Assembly: GCF_008642335.1 (NCBI RefSeq)
Contig: NZ_CP029191.1
Location: forward strand, 5,952,001-6,016,000
Origin: Streptomyces venezuelae
GTDB taxonomy: Bacteria > Actinomycetota > Actinomycetes > Streptomycetales > Streptomycetaceae
Length of the DNA: 64,000 nucleotides
Direction of reading: 5' to 3'
In this document: piece by piece, positions 1-10,500 of the stretch
Numbering within the stretch: position 1 is the stretch's first letter
Layout: each line of letters opens with the position of its first letter
Position numbers and translations under genes: made by a program
The notes under the pieces: generated by a model
Told to the model about the DNA's origin: nothing
The model's database searches: none
The model's input: only the letters and a program-made list of their open reading frames with translations

Positions 1-11
1 GGCCCCCGCAC

Positions 12-860
12 GTGTTGACTCAGACCACCACCCGGGTCCTCGAACCGAGTGACCTCGACGCCGCGCTCGCCGTGCTCGACCGCGAGCCGGTCGCGAACGC
101 GTTCGTGACCGCCCGCGTCCAGGTGGCGGGCCTCGACCCCTGGCGTCTCGGCGGCGAGATGTGGGGCTGGTACGAGGACGGCATGCTCGCCTCCCTCTGT
201 TACGCGGGCGCCAACCTCGTCCCCATCTGCGCCACCCCCCGGGCCATCCGCGGGTTCGCCGACCGCGCCCGCAGGGCGGGCCGCCGCTGCTCGTCCATCG
301 TCGGTCCCGCCGAGTCCACCGCCCGGCTGTGGCGGCTCCTGGAGCCCTCCTGGGGCCCCGCCCGCGAGGTCCGCGCCCAGCAGCCCCTGATGGTCACCGA
401 CCGGCTCCCGGACGACGTCGTCCCCGACCCGTACGTCCGTCGCGTCCGCAAGGACGAGATGGAGACGATCATGCCGGCGTGCGTGGCGATGTTCACGGAA
501 GAAGTCGGAGTGTCACCGCTCGCGGGGGACGGCGGCCTGCTCTACCAGGCCCGCGTCGCCGAACTCGTCGGCTCCGGCCGCTCCTTCGCCCGCCTCGACC
601 GCGACGGCAAGGTCGTCTTCAAGGCCGAGATCGGCGCCGCCACGTCGCAGGCGTGCCAGATCCAGGGCGTCTGGGTCGCCCCCGAGTACCGCGGCCGCGG
701 CCTCGCCGCCCCCGGCATGGCCGCCGTCCTGCGCTACGCCCTCGCGGACATCGCCCCCGTCGCCAGCCTCTACGTGAACGACTTCAACACCGCGGCCAGG
801 GCGGCATACCGACGCGTCGGCTTCCAGGAGGTCGGGGCGTTCATGAGCGTCCTGTTCTGA
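12..860 (+). CDS. GNAT family N-acetyltransferase with N-terminal DUF4081-like domain
   Basis: A 282-aa protein that probably transfers an acetyl group from acetyl-CoA to an unknown acceptor. The C-terminal half has the GNAT core: a beta4 strand reading VWVAPEYRGRGLA (acetyl-CoA pyrophosphate loop, R/QxxGxG/A type) near residues 218-230, then the ending NDFNTAARAAYRRVGFQ, typical of motif B. The N-terminal half (about 1-130) resembles the DUF4081 region found in actinobacterial GNATs. GTG at 12 is the first start available in the window, so a start further upstream cannot be excluded. It sits just before a second, unrelated GNAT gene and proS. In other streptomycetes this neighbourhood follows the ispG isoprenoid genes. 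Substrate unknown. Confidence 0.85.
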   Translation: MLTQTTTRVLEPSDLDAALAVLDREPVANAFVTARVQVAGLDPWRLGGEMWGWYEDGMLASLCYAGANLVPICATPRAIRGFADRARRAGRRCSSIVGPAESTARLWRLLEPSWGPAREVRAQQPLMVTDRLPDDVVPDPYVRRVRKDEMETIMPACVAMFTEEVGVSPLAGDGGLLYQARVAELVGSGRSFARLDRDGKVVFKAEIGAATSQACQIQGVWVAPEYRGRGLAAPGMAAVLRYALADIAPVASLYVNDFNTAARAAYRRVGFQEVGAFMSVLF

Positions 861-877
861 ACGTGGGCGTCGCGAAG

Positions 878-883
878 TAGGGT
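878..883 (+). promoter_or_regulatory. Candidate -10 element of a leaderless promoter (TAGGGT)
   Basis: TAGGGT lies 6 nt before the ATG at 890, so transcription would begin at or next to the start codon. No Shine-Dalgarno sequence is visible before that ATG. The -35 is weak (CTGAAC, with about 15 nt between). Inference from spacing only. Confidence 0.35.
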
Positions 884-889
884 CGCCCC

Positions 890-1441
890 ATGACAGACGA
901 TGTCGTGATCGCGCCGCTCGACCTCGCCGCGCGCGTGGACGACGCACTGAGCGTCCAGGCCCACGCCTTCGGGCTGAGCGACGACGAAGTGGCCGTCCGG
1001 CGGCAGATCGTCCTGCGACACCTCACCTACCCGGGCGCCCGCGCGTTCGGCGCGACGACCCCCGACGACCGCCTCGTCGGCTTCGTCTACGGCATGCCCA
1101 ACAGCCGCGGCCACTGGTGGTCGACGGTCGTCGAGCCGTACCTGCGCAGCCAGAACCTGGACGGCTGGCTCGACGACTCCTTCGTGATCACCGAGCTCCA
1201 CGTGCACCCGGGCCACCAGAACCGCGGCATCGGCCGCGCTCTGATCACGACGATCACCGAAGGCGTCCCCGAGCCCCGCTCGATCCTCTCCGCCATCGAC
1301 GTCGAGAGCCCCGCCCGCGGCCTCTACCGCTCCCTCGGCTACGCGGATCTGGCCCGCCGCGTCCTGTTCCCGAGCGCCGCCCGGCCGTACGCCGTGATGG
1401 GTGCCCCGCTGCCGCTGCCGGCCCCGCCGAAACGGTTCTGA
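890..1441 (+). CDS. GNAT family N-acetyltransferase
   Basis: A 183-aa single-domain GNAT. The acetyl-CoA loop is clear: ELHVHPGHQNRGIGRAL (about residues 102-118), with Q-N-R-G-I-G matching the Q/RxxGxG/A motif. The later SPARGLYRSLGYADL is the usual C-terminal helix and strand. It starts at an ATG with no obvious ribosome binding site, but a TAGGGT box just upstream suggests a leaderless mRNA. It lies between another GNAT and proS on the same strand. The acceptor molecule cannot be told from sequence. Confidence 0.85.
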   Translation: MTDDVVIAPLDLAARVDDALSVQAHAFGLSDDEVAVRRQIVLRHLTYPGARAFGATTPDDRLVGFVYGMPNSRGHWWSTVVEPYLRSQNLDGWLDDSFVITELHVHPGHQNRGIGRALITTITEGVPEPRSILSAIDVESPARGLYRSLGYADLARRVLFPSAARPYAVMGAPLPLPAPPKRF

Positions 1442-1517
1442 GCCGTAACCGATTTCCGCCCGCCGCCGGCCCCCGGCTAACCTCCTGGTCATCATCCTTA
1501 CGCAGCAGGAGTTCACC

Positions 1518-3212
1518 ATGGCCCAGGTCCAGCGCATGTCCCGACTGATGGCGAAGACGCTGCGCGACGACCCCGCGGACGCCGAGGTGCTCAGCCACAA
1601 ACTCCTCGTCCGCGCGGGATACGTGCGCCGCACCGCCGCCGGTGTCTGGTCGTGGCTGCCGCTGGGCAAGAAGGTCCTCGCCAACGTGGAGCGCGTGGTG
1701 CGCGAGGAGATGGACGAGATGGGCGGCCAGGAGGTCACCCTGCCCGCCCTGCTGCCCAAGGAGCCCTACGAGGCGACCGGCCGCTGGACCGAGTACGGCG
1801 CCGAGCTGTTCCGCCTCAACGACCGCAAGGGCGGCGACTACCTCCTCGGCCCCACCCACGAGGAGATCTTCACCCTCCTGGTCAAGGACCAGTGCACGTC
1901 CTACAAGGACCTGCCGGTGATCCTCTACCAGATCCAGACGAAGTACCGCGACGAGGCCCGCCCCCGCGCCGGCATCCTGCGCGGCCGCGAGTTCCTCATG
2001 AAGGACTCGTACTCCTTCGACACGGAGGACGAGGGCCTGGCCCAGTCGTACGCGCTGCACCGCGCCGCGTACCAGAAGATCTTCCAGCGCCTCGGCCTGG
2101 ACTACCGCATCTGCGCCGCCACCGCCGGCGCCATGGGCGGCTCGAAGTCCGAGGAGTTCCTCGCCCCGGCCGCGGCCGGCGAGGACACCTTCGCCGACTG
2201 CCCGAACTGCGACTACGCGGCGAACACCGAGGCCGTCTCCTTCGCCCTCAAGCCGGTGGACGCGGCGGATGTGCCCGCCGCCGAGGAGATCCCCACCCCG
2301 GACACCCCGACCATCGAGACGCTCGCCGCGCACCTCGGCGTGCCCGCGTCGGCCACCCTCAAGAACCTCCTCGTGAAGGTCGACGGCGAGATCGTCGCCG
2401 TCGGCGTCCCCGGCGACCGCGAGGTCGACATGGACAAGGTCGAGGCGCACTTCGCCCCCGCCGCGGTGGAGCTGGTGACGGCCGCCGACTTCGAGGGCCG
2501 TGCCGATCTCGTACGCGGCTACGTCGGCCCGCAGGGCCTGGAGAAGGTCCAGTACATCGCCGACCCGCGCGTCGCCCCCGGCACCGCCTGGATCACCGGC
2601 GCCAACAAGGACGGCGTGCACGCCAAGAACGTCGTCGCGGGCCGTGACTTCGAGGTCGACACGTACGTCGACGTGGTCGTCGTCCAGGAGGGCGACCCCT
2701 GCCCGAACTGCGGCACCGGCCTCAAGCTGGACCGTGCCATCGAGATCGGCCACATCTTCCAGCTCGGCCGCAAGTACGCCGACGCCTTCCAGCTCGACGT
2801 CCTCGGCCAGAACGGCAAGCCCGTCCGCGTCACCATGGGCTCGTACGGCATCGGCGTCTCCCGCGCCGTCGCCGCCCTCGCCGAGCAGCACGCCGACGAC
2901 AAGGGCCTCATCTGGCCCGAGGAGATCGCCCCCGCCGACGTCCACGTCGTCGCCGCCGGCAAGGCGCTCCAGACCGAGCTGGCCCTTGAGGTCTCCGACA
3001 AGCTGGCCGCGGCCGGCGTCCGGGTCCTGGTCGACGACCGTCCCGGCGTCTCCCCGGGCGTGAAGTTCACCGACTCCGAGCTGATCGGCGTGCCGAAGAT
3101 CCTGGTCGCGGGCCGCCGCTCCGCCGACGGCGTCGTCGAGCTCAAGGACCGCCGCACCGGCGAGCGCGAGGAGCTCACGGTCGACGAGGCCATCGCCCGC
3201 CTCACGGCCTAG
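1518..3212 (+). CDS. proS: Prolyl-tRNA synthetase (bacterial type with editing domain)
   Basis: A 564-aa cytosolic class II aminoacyl-tRNA synthetase that charges tRNA-Pro. Class II signatures are visible: motif 2 around [21 protein letters not shown] (about residues 143-163) and motif 3 around [14 protein letters not shown] (about 440-453). Between motifs 2 and 3, roughly residues 230-390, is the inserted YbaK-like editing domain that hydrolyses mis-charged Ala-tRNA-Pro ([25 protein letters not shown]). The C-terminal 100 residues form the anticodon-binding domain. Length fits the bacterial type (about 565-570 aa). ATG at 1518 has CAGGAG about 7 nt upstream. The gene ends convergently with the APH-like gene, with a hairpin between them. 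Confidence 0.97.
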   Translation: MAQVQRMSRLMAKTLRDDPADAEVLSHKLLVRAGYVRRTAAGVWSWLPLGKKVLANVERVVREEMDEMGGQEVTLPALLPKEPYEATGRWTEYGAELFRLNDRKGGDYLLGPTHEEIFTLLVKDQCTSYKDLPVILYQIQTKYRDEARPRAGILRGREFLMKDSYSFDTEDEGLAQSYALHRAAYQKIFQRLGLDYRICAATAGAMGGSKSEEFLAPAAAGEDTFADCPNCDYAANTEAVSFALKPVDAADVPAAEEIPTPDTPTIETLAAHLGVPASATLKNLLVKVDGEIVAVGVPGDREVDMDKVEAHFAPAAVELVTAADFEGRADLVRGYVGPQGLEKVQYIADPRVAPGTAWITGANKDGVHAKNVVAGRDFEVDTYVDVVVVQEGDPCPNCGTGLKLDRAIEIGHIFQLGRKYADAFQLDVLGQNGKPVRVTMGSYGIGVSRAVAALAEQHADDKGLIWPEEIAPADVHVVAAGKALQTELALEVSDKLAAAGVRVLVDDRPGVSPGVKFTDSELIGVPKILVAGRRSADGVVELKDRRTGEREELTVDEAIARLTA

Positions 3213-3225
3213 TCAGTGCCTCAAA

Positions 3226-3246
3226 GGGGCGCGGGGAACTGCGCGA
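3226..3246 (+). repeat. Copy 1 of dispersed 21-bp GC-rich repeat
   Basis: Identical 21-bp sequence (core GCGCGGGGAACTGCGCG) to three copies at 17515-17739. It lies in the short gap between the convergent ends of proS and the APH-like gene, and its right part pairs with a downstream complement to form a hairpin. Confidence 0.8.
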
Positions 3247-3278
3247 CCAGCCACATGACATGCGGTCCGCAGTTCCCC
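3233..3278 (+). terminator. Hairpin between convergent genes, probable bidirectional terminator
   Basis: GGGGAACTGCG (3233-3243) is perfectly complementary to CGCAGTTCCCC (3268-3278), giving an 11-bp stem. It sits 20 bp after the proS stop and just before the stop of the opposite-strand gene at 3287. There is no T-run, as is common for Streptomyces terminators. Confidence 0.55.
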
Positions 3279-3286
3279 ACGACCCG

Positions 3287-4186
3287 TCAGAGCCAGTCCG
3301 CGAACTCCAACAGCAGCTCAGCGTCCTGCGCACGCCCTACTCGCCGTGCCCTGACACCTGACTCGACCGCGCGGAACAAGGTCCAGCCCCGCAGCCGCTC
3401 CTGCTCGACCTCCAGGGACTCCGCCAGCTTCTTCACGCGCCGCCGCGTGATCGAGGCGCCCGACGGCGACGCGATCAGGTCCTCGACCCGGTCGCGGACG
3501 AGCCGGGCCAGGTCGAAGGCGGGCTCGCCGACCACCGGGTCGGGGCCCACGGCGAGCCACGGCAGCCGGTCCCCGGCGAGCACCTTGCTCTGCCGGAACG
3601 TGCCGTGCAGCAGCCGCGGCTCCACGTCCGCCGCGAGCAGCTCGTCCCGCGCCGCGAGCGCCGCGTCGACCAGCGGGGCGACCTCCGCGTCGGCCGCGGC
3701 GGAGGTCCGCATGGCCTCGGCCTGCCGGCCCGTGCGCTCGGCGACCGTCTCGAAGCGGTGGTCGGCGGGCGGCTTCACCCACAGCCTGCGCAGCGTCCCC
3801 GCCGCCTCCAGGAGGGCCTTGGCCTCGGGCAGCGACCGCACGGACACGTCACGGTGCAGGCGCTCCATGAGCAGCGCCCCGTCCGCGCACTCGGGGTCGA
3901 GCAGCCGCGCGGCGCCGAGCCCGTTCCAGTGGGCGAGCGCGGCCCGCTCGCTCTCGGGACGCGACCGGGGCGGCACGAGCTTCAGCACCGCGGGCGTGTC
4001 GTCGGCGCGCCGGACCATCAGCACGAGGCTGCTGCGGCCGCCGGGCACGTGCACCCGCTCGACGGTCAACTCGCGTAGAGCGACGGCTTTTTCGGCTGCC
4101 CCCGGCAGCTTGTCCAGCCAGTCGTCGCCGTCCTGCGCCGTCTCGCCGAGTGCTGTGACGAGGCGCTGCGGCGGTTCGAGAGCCAT
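3287..4186 (-). CDS. Aminoglycoside phosphotransferase-fold protein, probable pseudokinase
   Basis: A 299-aa protein with the layout of the APH/hydroxyurea-phosphotransferase family. The C-lobe shows LLHGTFRQSKVLAGDR where active kinases have HGD.....N, and AVGPDPVVGEPAFDLARL where the family has a metal-binding Asp (xDPKPxxG). Thus the catalytic Asp of the Brenner loop is Thr, the metal-binding Asn is Lys, and the second Asp is Gly. The surrounding framework (EPAFDLARLVRDR) is well kept. This suggests a folded but catalytically dead protein, or one with altered chemistry. ATG at 4186 has GGAAGGGA upstream. It is convergent with proS and downstream of the DUF4439 gene on the same strand. It should not be called a resistance gene. 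Confidence 0.75.
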   Translation of the reverse strand: MALEPPQRLVTALGETAQDGDDWLDKLPGAAEKAVALRELTVERVHVPGGRSSLVLMVRRADDTPAVLKLVPPRSRPESERAALAHWNGLGAARLLDPECADGALLMERLHRDVSVRSLPEAKALLEAAGTLRRLWVKPPADHRFETVAERTGRQAEAMRTSAAADAEVAPLVDAALAARDELLAADVEPRLLHGTFRQSKVLAGDRLPWLAVGPDPVVGEPAFDLARLVRDRVEDLIASPSGASITRRRVKKLAESLEVEQERLRGWTLFRAVESGVRARRVGRAQDAELLLEFADWL

Positions 4187-4213
4187 GCGCGAGTCGTTCC
4201 CTTCCTGAGCGCG

Positions 4214-4699
4214 TTACGCCTGGGGTGTCGCCGGTGCGGACGACGGTGTCGACCGCTCGGCGAGCCCAGGGAAGGCTACGCTCCCGCCGCGCCACCGTGC
4301 CGCACGGACCGCCGCCTCCCGCAGTGCGAGGGCCGCGGTGCCCCGCCGGGTGCCCGACGAGGCGCGTACGAGATCGGAGTAGACGCCCGCGACCCGGTCC
4401 TCCAGCTCCGTGGCGAGCCGGACGGCGGCCGCGGCGTCCGGCACCGGGAAGGGCAGCGAGTACGCGGCGTCCGCGGACTGCGGCTCGCCGCCGAGGTCGC
4501 GCACCGCGCGCTGCAGCTCGTCGCGCCGGGCGCGGTGCGCGTCGTACGCCGTGCGCGCCTCCGTCCTGCGCTGGTCGCCGATGCGGCCGCCGACGACGCC
4601 GTAGCCGTACACGGCGGCGTGCTCGGCGCCGAGGGCGGCCTGCAGCGCCTTCAGCTCGTCGTCCTTGGACGGCTCCGGCGAGTCCTTCGTATCGCTCAC
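4214..4699 (-). CDS. Ferritin-like DUF4439 protein
   Basis: A 161-aa helical protein matching the DUF4439 ferritin-like family of actinobacteria. The first helix reads [22 protein letters not shown], with Glu/His ligands placed as in four-helix ferritin-like bundles, followed by [17 protein letters not shown] (an AHxxRRDxL motif) as helix 2. Role unknown; the family is thought, by fold, to bind metal. The GTG start at 4699 overlaps the stop of the upstream lipoprotein gene by four bases (GTGA), indicating translational coupling. Both may therefore act together at the membrane. The C-terminus is low-complexity Ser/Thr/Pro. Confidence 0.8.
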   Translation of the reverse strand: MSDTKDSPEPSKDDELKALQAALGAEHAAVYGYGVVGGRIGDQRRTEARTAYDAHRARRDELQRAVRDLGGEPQSADAAYSLPFPVPDAAAAVRLATELEDRVAGVYSDLVRASSGTRRGTAALALREAAVRAARWRGGSVAFPGLAERSTPSSAPATPQA

Positions 4700-5262
4700 T
4701 TGTCGTCCTCCTTCTCCGTCAGCAGGTAGGCGTGGGCCGCGCCCGCGGCGGCCACCGAGGCGAGCAGCCTGCCCTCCTCGGCGGGGGCGTCGAGCAGGGC
4801 CTTGCCCCGCCGGTCGGCCAGCTCGCGTTCGGCCTCGGCGAGGTCGCGCACGGCCTTCTTCGGGTCGGAGGCCACGGAGGGCGAGGGCGCCTTCGACGCG
4901 GAGCCGCCGGCAGGACCGGACGCGGCGGGGGAGGGGGTCTTGCCGTCCGTGCCCGTGGGGCCCGTGCTCTTCTCGAACGCCTCCACGTGCCGCTTCACCT
5001 CGCCCCGCAGCGGCCCGAGCCGCCCGTCGAGCGAGGGGTGCGCCGCGAGCACGGCGTCGTACCGCCGCAGCAGTTCCCTGCTGTCCTTCGCCGCGGCGGC
5101 GCGCAGGCGCCGGGCCGCGGACGGGCGCCCGTCGGGATCGGAGTCGGCGGAGTCCGAGCAGCCCGCGAGCAGCGCCGCGGACGCGACGCCCGCGGCCCCG
5201 GCGAGCAGACTCCTTCGGCGCGGTCCCGGACGGGAGCGCGGGGCGGTGCGATACGACGGCAC
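4696..5262 (-). CDS. Secreted lipoprotein with Tat-like signal
   Basis: A 188-aa predicted lipoprotein. The N-terminus has a RRRSLL twin-arginine-like stretch, a hydrophobic core and the lipobox LLAGC, so it should be exported and lipid-anchored outside the membrane. The mature part is Ala/Arg/Lys-rich with helical segments ([16 protein letters not shown]) and a Ser/Pro/Gly linker; no catalytic motif was recognised. A longer reading from TTG at 5289 is open, but GTG at 5262 is preferred because GAGGAC lies about 9 nt upstream. It is coupled by a 4-nt overlap to the ferritin-like gene and divergent from rimP. Confidence 0.75.
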   Translation of the reverse strand: MPSYRTAPRSRPGPRRRSLLAGAAGVASAALLAGCSDSADSDPDGRPSAARRLRAAAAKDSRELLRRYDAVLAAHPSLDGRLGPLRGEVKRHVEAFEKSTGPTGTDGKTPSPAASGPAGGSASKAPSPSVASDPKKAVRDLAEAERELADRRGKALLDAPAEEGRLLASVAAAGAAHAYLLTEKEDDK

Positions 5263-5529
5263 GGCAGACGTCCTCGGAAGGAAGGCCAAAAGGCGCGAGC
5301 GATAACGGTGCGAAAGGGAACGGAAAGGAACAGAAAGGGAGATCGGTGGGCACAGGCCCGGTGATCACCGTACCTTCGGACCGCCCCGGCGCCCGCGATC
5401 GGCTCGGAACGGAGCGCCGCATCGTCCGGTCCGTGGGCGGCAACACCCCTTCGGACCGGATACCCTTTGACCTGACACGCAGACTTGCAACGCACCCACA
5501 ACAGCACACGCGGCCGAGGAGTCACCCGG

Positions 5530-6027
5530 ATGAGCACCACCCAGAGCGAGAGGCTGCGGCAACTACTGGAACCGCTCGTCACCTCGCAGGACCTGGATCT
5601 CGAAGAGATCGAAGTGGCCTCCGTCGGACGCAAGCGGGTGCTGAGAGTCGTGATCGACTCCGAGGACGGCGTGGATCTGGACCAGATCGCGGACGTGAGC
5701 CGAGCGCTCTCCGCGAAGCTCGACGAGACCGACGCGATGGGCGAGGGCGAGTACGACCTGGAGGTCGGTTCCCCCGGCGCCGAGCGCGCGCTCACCGAGC
5801 GCCGCCACTACCTGCGCGCCGTCGACCGCCTGGTGAAGTTCACGCTCACCGAGGGCGGCGAGGTCACCGCCCGCATCCTCACCGTGGACGACGAGGGCCT
5901 CGACCTCGAAGTGCCCGGCGTCAAGGGCCGCAAGCCCACCTCCCGCCGCCTCGCCTTCGACGAGATCGAGAAGGCACGCGTGCAGGTCGAGTTCAACCGC
6001 AAGGACAAGAAGGAAGAGGAGGCGTAG
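5530..6027 (+). CDS. rimP: Ribosome maturation factor RimP
   Basis: A 165-aa cytosolic factor needed for maturation of the 30S ribosomal subunit. The N-terminal alpha/beta domain carries the typical [28 protein letters not shown] stretch (about residues 35-62) and the [12 protein letters not shown] motif (about 75-86). The C-terminal SH3-like barrel follows. An acidic/basic tail (KDKKEEEA) ends the protein. ATG at 5530 is chosen because AGGAG lies about 10 nt upstream, although the frame is open from 5485. It is the first gene of the nusA-infB operon; nusA starts 2 nt after its stop. Confidence 0.95.
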   Translation: MSTTQSERLRQLLEPLVTSQDLDLEEIEVASVGRKRVLRVVIDSEDGVDLDQIADVSRALSAKLDETDAMGEGEYDLEVGSPGAERALTERRHYLRAVDRLVKFTLTEGGEVTARILTVDDEGLDLEVPGVKGRKPTSRRLAFDEIEKARVQVEFNRKDKKEEEA

Positions 6028-6029
6028 CC

Positions 6030-7019
6030 GTGGACATCGACATGAGTGCCCTGCGGGGTCTGGTCCGGGAGAAGGAGATCTCCTTCGACCTCCTCGTCGA
6101 GGCGATCGAGTCGGCCCTCCTCATCGCCTACCACCGCACCGAGGGAAGCCACCGCCGCGCGCGCGTGAAGCTCGACCGCGAGAGCGGACACGTGACGGTC
6201 TGGGCGAAGGAGGAGGCGGACGACCTCGAGGAGGGCCAGGAGCCCCGCGAGTTCGACGACACCCCGTCCGACTTCGGCCGCATCGCCGCGACCACCGCGA
6301 AGCAGGTCATCCTGCAGCGCCTGCGCGACGCCGAGGACGACGCGACGCTCGGCGAGTACGCCGGGCGCGAGGGCGACATCGTCACCGGCGTGGTCCAGCA
6401 GGGCCGCGACCCGAAGAACGTGCTGGTCGACATCGGCAAGCTGGAGGCCATCCTGCCCGTGCAGGAGCAGGTGCCCGGCGAGCAGTACCCCCACGGCATG
6501 CGCCTGCGCAGCTACGTCGTCCGGGTGGCCAAGGGTGTCCGCGGCCCGTCCGTGACGCTGTCGCGCACGCACCCGAACCTGGTGAAGAAGCTCTTCGCGC
6601 TGGAGGTCCCGGAGATCGCCGACGGTTCCGTCGAGATCTCCGCCATCGCCCGCGAGGCCGGCCACCGCACCAAGATCGCGGTCCGCTCGACGCGCTCGGG
6701 CCTCAATGCCAAGGGCGCCTGCATCGGCCCCATGGGCAGCCGTGTGCGCAACGTCATGGGCGAGCTCAACGGCGAGAAGATCGACATCGTCGACTGGTCC
6801 GACGACCCCGCCGAGATGGTCGCCCACGCGCTCTCCCCGGCCCGCGTCAGCAAGGTCGAGGTCGTCGACCTCGGCGCCCGCTCGGCCCGCGTGACCGTGC
6901 CGGACTACCAGCTGTCGCTCGCGATCGGCAAGGAGGGCCAGAACGCCCGCCTCGCCGCGCGGCTCACGGGCTGGCGCATCGACATCAGGCCCGACACGGA
7001 GCAGCCCGCCGACCAGTAG
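6030..7019 (+). CDS. nusA: Transcription termination/antitermination factor NusA
   Basis: A 329-aa RNA polymerase-associated protein controlling pausing, termination and rRNA antitermination. Domains in order: N-terminal RNAP-binding domain (1 to about 105), S1 domain (about 110-185, [20 protein letters not shown]), then KH1 and KH2 (about 200-320) with [14 protein letters not shown] and [22 protein letters not shown]. It ends soon after KH2, so the C-terminal acidic repeats of E. coli NusA are absent, as is normal in actinobacteria. GTG at 6030 follows the rimP stop by 2 nt, indicating coupling. The complete rrn operon in the same window would be one of its targets. Confidence 0.97.
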   Translation: MDIDMSALRGLVREKEISFDLLVEAIESALLIAYHRTEGSHRRARVKLDRESGHVTVWAKEEADDLEEGQEPREFDDTPSDFGRIAATTAKQVILQRLRDAEDDATLGEYAGREGDIVTGVVQQGRDPKNVLVDIGKLEAILPVQEQVPGEQYPHGMRLRSYVVRVAKGVRGPSVTLSRTHPNLVKKLFALEVPEIADGSVEISAIAREAGHRTKIAVRSTRSGLNAKGACIGPMGSRVRNVMGELNGEKIDIVDWSDDPAEMVAHALSPARVSKVEVVDLGARSARVTVPDYQLSLAIGKEGQNARLAARLTGWRIDIRPDTEQPADQ

Positions 7020-7151
7020 CGGGCCGGGTGCGGAGCCGCTCCGGGAATAAATTCCGGGCGGCCACCGCTTCGATCACGACAGTATGTGGCGAGTAGCCGT
7101 TCGATTCTTGCCCCAAAGGGGTGAGGTCGGTGCGGGGAGGTAGACTTAAGC

Positions 7152-7442
7152 GTGTCTGGCCGGACGCATGCCCGCGCATGCCCTGAGCGCACCTGTGTGG
7201 GGTGCCGGGAGCGAGCGGCCAAGAGCGATCTGCTGCGCATCGTGAGGAAAGAGGGCGCCTGCGTCCCCGATCCGCGCGGTACGCTGCCCGGCCGGGGTGC
7301 GTATGTACACCCCGCCCTGGTCTGTCTGGACCTGGCGGTCCGCCGCCGGGCGTTCCCGAGGGCGTTCCGCGCCCAGGGGCCGCTCGACACGGAGGCACTG
7401 CGCCGGGCTGTCGAGACAGTCGCCCAGGAGGCGACACCGTAA
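7152..7442 (+). CDS. ylxR: YlxR family RNA-binding protein (RnpM type)
   Basis: A 96-aa small basic protein of the YlxR family. The conserved CVGCRERAAKSDLLRIVR (about residues 15-32) and GRGAYVHP (about 47-54) motifs are visible. In Bacillus the family member (RnpM) binds RNase P RNA; the role in Streptomyces is less clear. The GTG start at 7152 is preceded by TAGACT and AGG, and spacing does not allow a clear choice between a ribosome binding site and a short leader. It sits between nusA and infB as in most Gram-positive genomes. Confidence 0.9.
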   Translation: MSGRTHARACPERTCVGCRERAAKSDLLRIVRKEGACVPDPRGTLPGRGAYVHPALVCLDLAVRRRAFPRAFRAQGPLDTEALRRAVETVAQEATP

Positions 7443-7588
7443 GACGTGGGCGCACGGAACCCCGTGTGGCCCTGGTACCCCGCGAGTTGGAAGTAGGTCG
7501 AGATTGCGATGAGCACTCGATGAGCACGCGATGAGTACGCCCATGAAGTAGCGACGGTCCGGCGTAACCCGGACCTAAAAGGAGCGAA

Positions 7589-10500
7589 GTGGCTAAGGTC
7601 CGGGTATACGAGCTCGCCAAGGAGTTCGGCGTAGAGAGCAAGGTCGTCATGGCCAAGCTCCAAGAACTCGGTGAATTCGTACGTTCGGCGTCCTCGACGA
7701 TCGAGGCGCCGGTAGTACGCAAACTGACTGACGCATTGAACCAGGGCGGTGGCAACGGCAAGTCCGCCGCCAAGCCCGCGGCGCCGCGCAAGCAGGCCGC
7801 CCCCAAGCCGGCGAGCCCCGCGGCTCCCGCAACCCCCTCTCCCGCGCAGGCCGCCCGTCCGGGTCCGGCCGCGCCGAAGCCGCCGGCGCCCAAGCCCGCC
7901 GCGGCCGAGAAGCCCGCGTCCCCCGCGACGCCGGGCCCGCGCCCGACGCCCGGCCCGAAGCCGCCGGCCCCCAAGCCCGCACCGGCCTCGCCGGCGCCGA
8001 CCGCCCCGGAGTTCACCGCTCCGCCGGCCGCGCCCGCAGCCCCCGCGGCCCCGCAGGCGCCCCGTCCGGGTGCCCGTCCCGGCGCCCCGAAGCCCGGTGG
8101 CCGTCCGGCCCCCGGTCAGGGCCAGGGTCAGGGTCAGGGCCGTGGTGACCGCGGCGACCGTCAGGGTGCTCCGCGCCCCGGCGGCCAGGGTGGCGCCCCG
8201 CGTCCCGGCGGCGCCCGTCCCTCGGGTCCGCGCCCGGGCAACAACCCCTTCACCTCTGGTGGCTCCACCGGCATGGCGCGCCCGCAGGCGCCCCGTCCGG
8301 GCGGCGCCCCGCGTCCTGGTGGCCAGGGCGGTCAGGGCGGCCCCGGTGGCGCCCCGCGTCCGCAGGGCCAGGGTGGCCCCGGTGGCGCTCCCCGTCCGCA
8401 GGGTCAGGGCGGCGCCCGTCCGACCCCCGGCGGCATGCCCCGTCCGCAGGGCGGCGCTCCGCGTCCCGGCGGCGGTCCCGCCGGTAACCGTCCGAACCCG
8501 GGCATGATGCCGCAGCGTCCCGCCGCGGGTCCGCGTCCCGGCGGTGGCCCCGGCGGTGGCCGTGGTCCCGGCGGCGGCGGTCGCCCGGGTGGCGGCGGCG
8601 GTCGTCCCGGTGGCGGCGGCTTCGCGGGTCGTCCCGGTGGCGGTGGCGGCGGTTTCGCCGGCCGTCCCGGCGGTCCGGGTGGCGGCGGTGCCGGTCGTCC
8701 CGGTGGTGGCGGCGGCTTCGGCGGTCGTCCCGGCTTCGGTGGCCGTCCCGGTGGTCCCGGTGCCCGTGGTGGCACGCAGGGTGCGTTCGGCCGTCCCGGC
8801 GGGCCCGCCCGTCGTGGCCGCAAGTCGAAGCGGCAGAGGCGCCAGGAGTACGAGGCCATGCAGGCCCCGTCGGTGGGCGGCGTCATGCTGCCTCGCGGCA
8901 ACGGACAGACCGTCCGCCTGTCGCGCGGTGCCTCGCTGACCGACTTCGCCGAGAAGATCAACGCGAACCCGGCCTCGCTGGTCGGCGTGATGATGAACCT
9001 CGGTGAGATGGTCACCGCCACGCAGTCCGTCTCCGACGAGACGCTGAAGCTCCTCGCCGAAGAGATGAACTTCGTCCTGGAGATCGTCAGCCCGGAGGAG
9101 GAGGACCGCGAGCTCCTCGAGTCGTTCTCCATCGAGTTCGGCGAGGACGAGGGCGGCGAGGACATGCTCGTCTCCCGTCCGCCGGTCGTGACCGTCATGG
9201 GTCACGTCGACCACGGTAAGACCCGACTGCTGGACGCGATCCGCAAGACGAACGTCGTTGCGGGCGAGGCCGGCGGTATTACGCAGCACATCGGTGCGTA
9301 CCAGGTCGCCACCGAGGTCAACGGTGAAGAGCGCGCCATCACCTTCATCGACACCCCCGGTCACGAGGCGTTCACCGCCATGCGTGCCCGTGGTGCGAAG
9401 TCCACCGACATCGCGATCCTCGTGGTCGCGGCGAACGACGGTGTGATGCCGCAGACGATCGAGGCGCTGAACCACGCCAAGGCGGCCGACGTGCCGATCG
9501 TGGTCGCGGTCAACAAGATCGACGTCGAGGGTGCCGACCCGACCAAGGTGCGCGGTCAGCTCACCGAGTTCGGTCTGGTGGCCGAGGAGTACGGCGGCGA
9601 CACGATGTTCGTCGACATCTCCGCGCGCCAGGGCCAGAACATCGAGCAGCTGCTCGAGGCCGTGGTCCTGACCGCGGACGCCTCGCTCGACCTGCGGGCC
9701 AACCCGGAGCAGGACGCGCAGGGCATCGCGATCGAGGCCCACCTCGACAAGGGCCGCGGCGCCGTCGCGACCGTCCTCGTCCAGCGCGGTACCCTCCGCG
9801 TCGGCGACACGATGGTCGCCGGTGACGCGTACGGCCGAGTCCGCGCGATGCTCGACGACAAGGGCGAGAACGTCGAGGAGGCGACCCCGTCGACTCCCGT
9901 CCTCGTTCTCGGTCTCACCAACGTGCCGGGTGCCGGCGACAACTTCCTGGTTGTCGACGAGGACCGTACGGCGCGTCAGATCGCCGAGAAGCGTGCGGCC
10001 CGTGAGCGCAACGCCGCGTTCGCCAAGCGCACCCGCCGGGTGTCCCTCGAGGACCTCGACCAGGTGCTCAAGGCCGGTCTGGTCCAGGACCTCAACATCA
10101 TCATCAAGGGCGACGCGTCCGGTTCGGTGGAGGCTCTCGAGTCCTCGCTGCTCCAGCTCGACGTCGGTGAAGAGGTCGACATCCGCGTCCTGCACCGCGG
10201 TGTGGGTGCGGTCACCGAGTCCGACATCGACCTGGCGATGGGCTCCGACGCCATCGTCATCGGCTTCAACGTCCGTGCGGCCGGTCGTGCCGCGCAGATG
10301 GCGGAGCGCGAGGGCGTCGACGTCCGCTACTACTCGGTGATCTACCAGGCCATCGAGGAGATCGAGGCGGCCCTCAAGGGCATGCTCAAGCCGGAGTACG
10401 AGGAGGTCGAGCTCGGCACCGCGGAGATCCGCGAGGTCTTCCGCTCGTCCAAGCTCGGCAACATCGCGGGTGTCCTCATCCGTTCCGGCGAGGTCAAGCG

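Noticed and set aside
3287..4186. Aminoglycoside resistance kinase
   Set aside because: The catalytic Asp and both metal ligands are replaced, and the location is a conserved housekeeping region.
6905..10195. 1096-aa minus-strand frame across infB and nusA
   Set aside because: Composition is Thr/Arg/Gly noise antisense to the IF-2 linker; no family motif.
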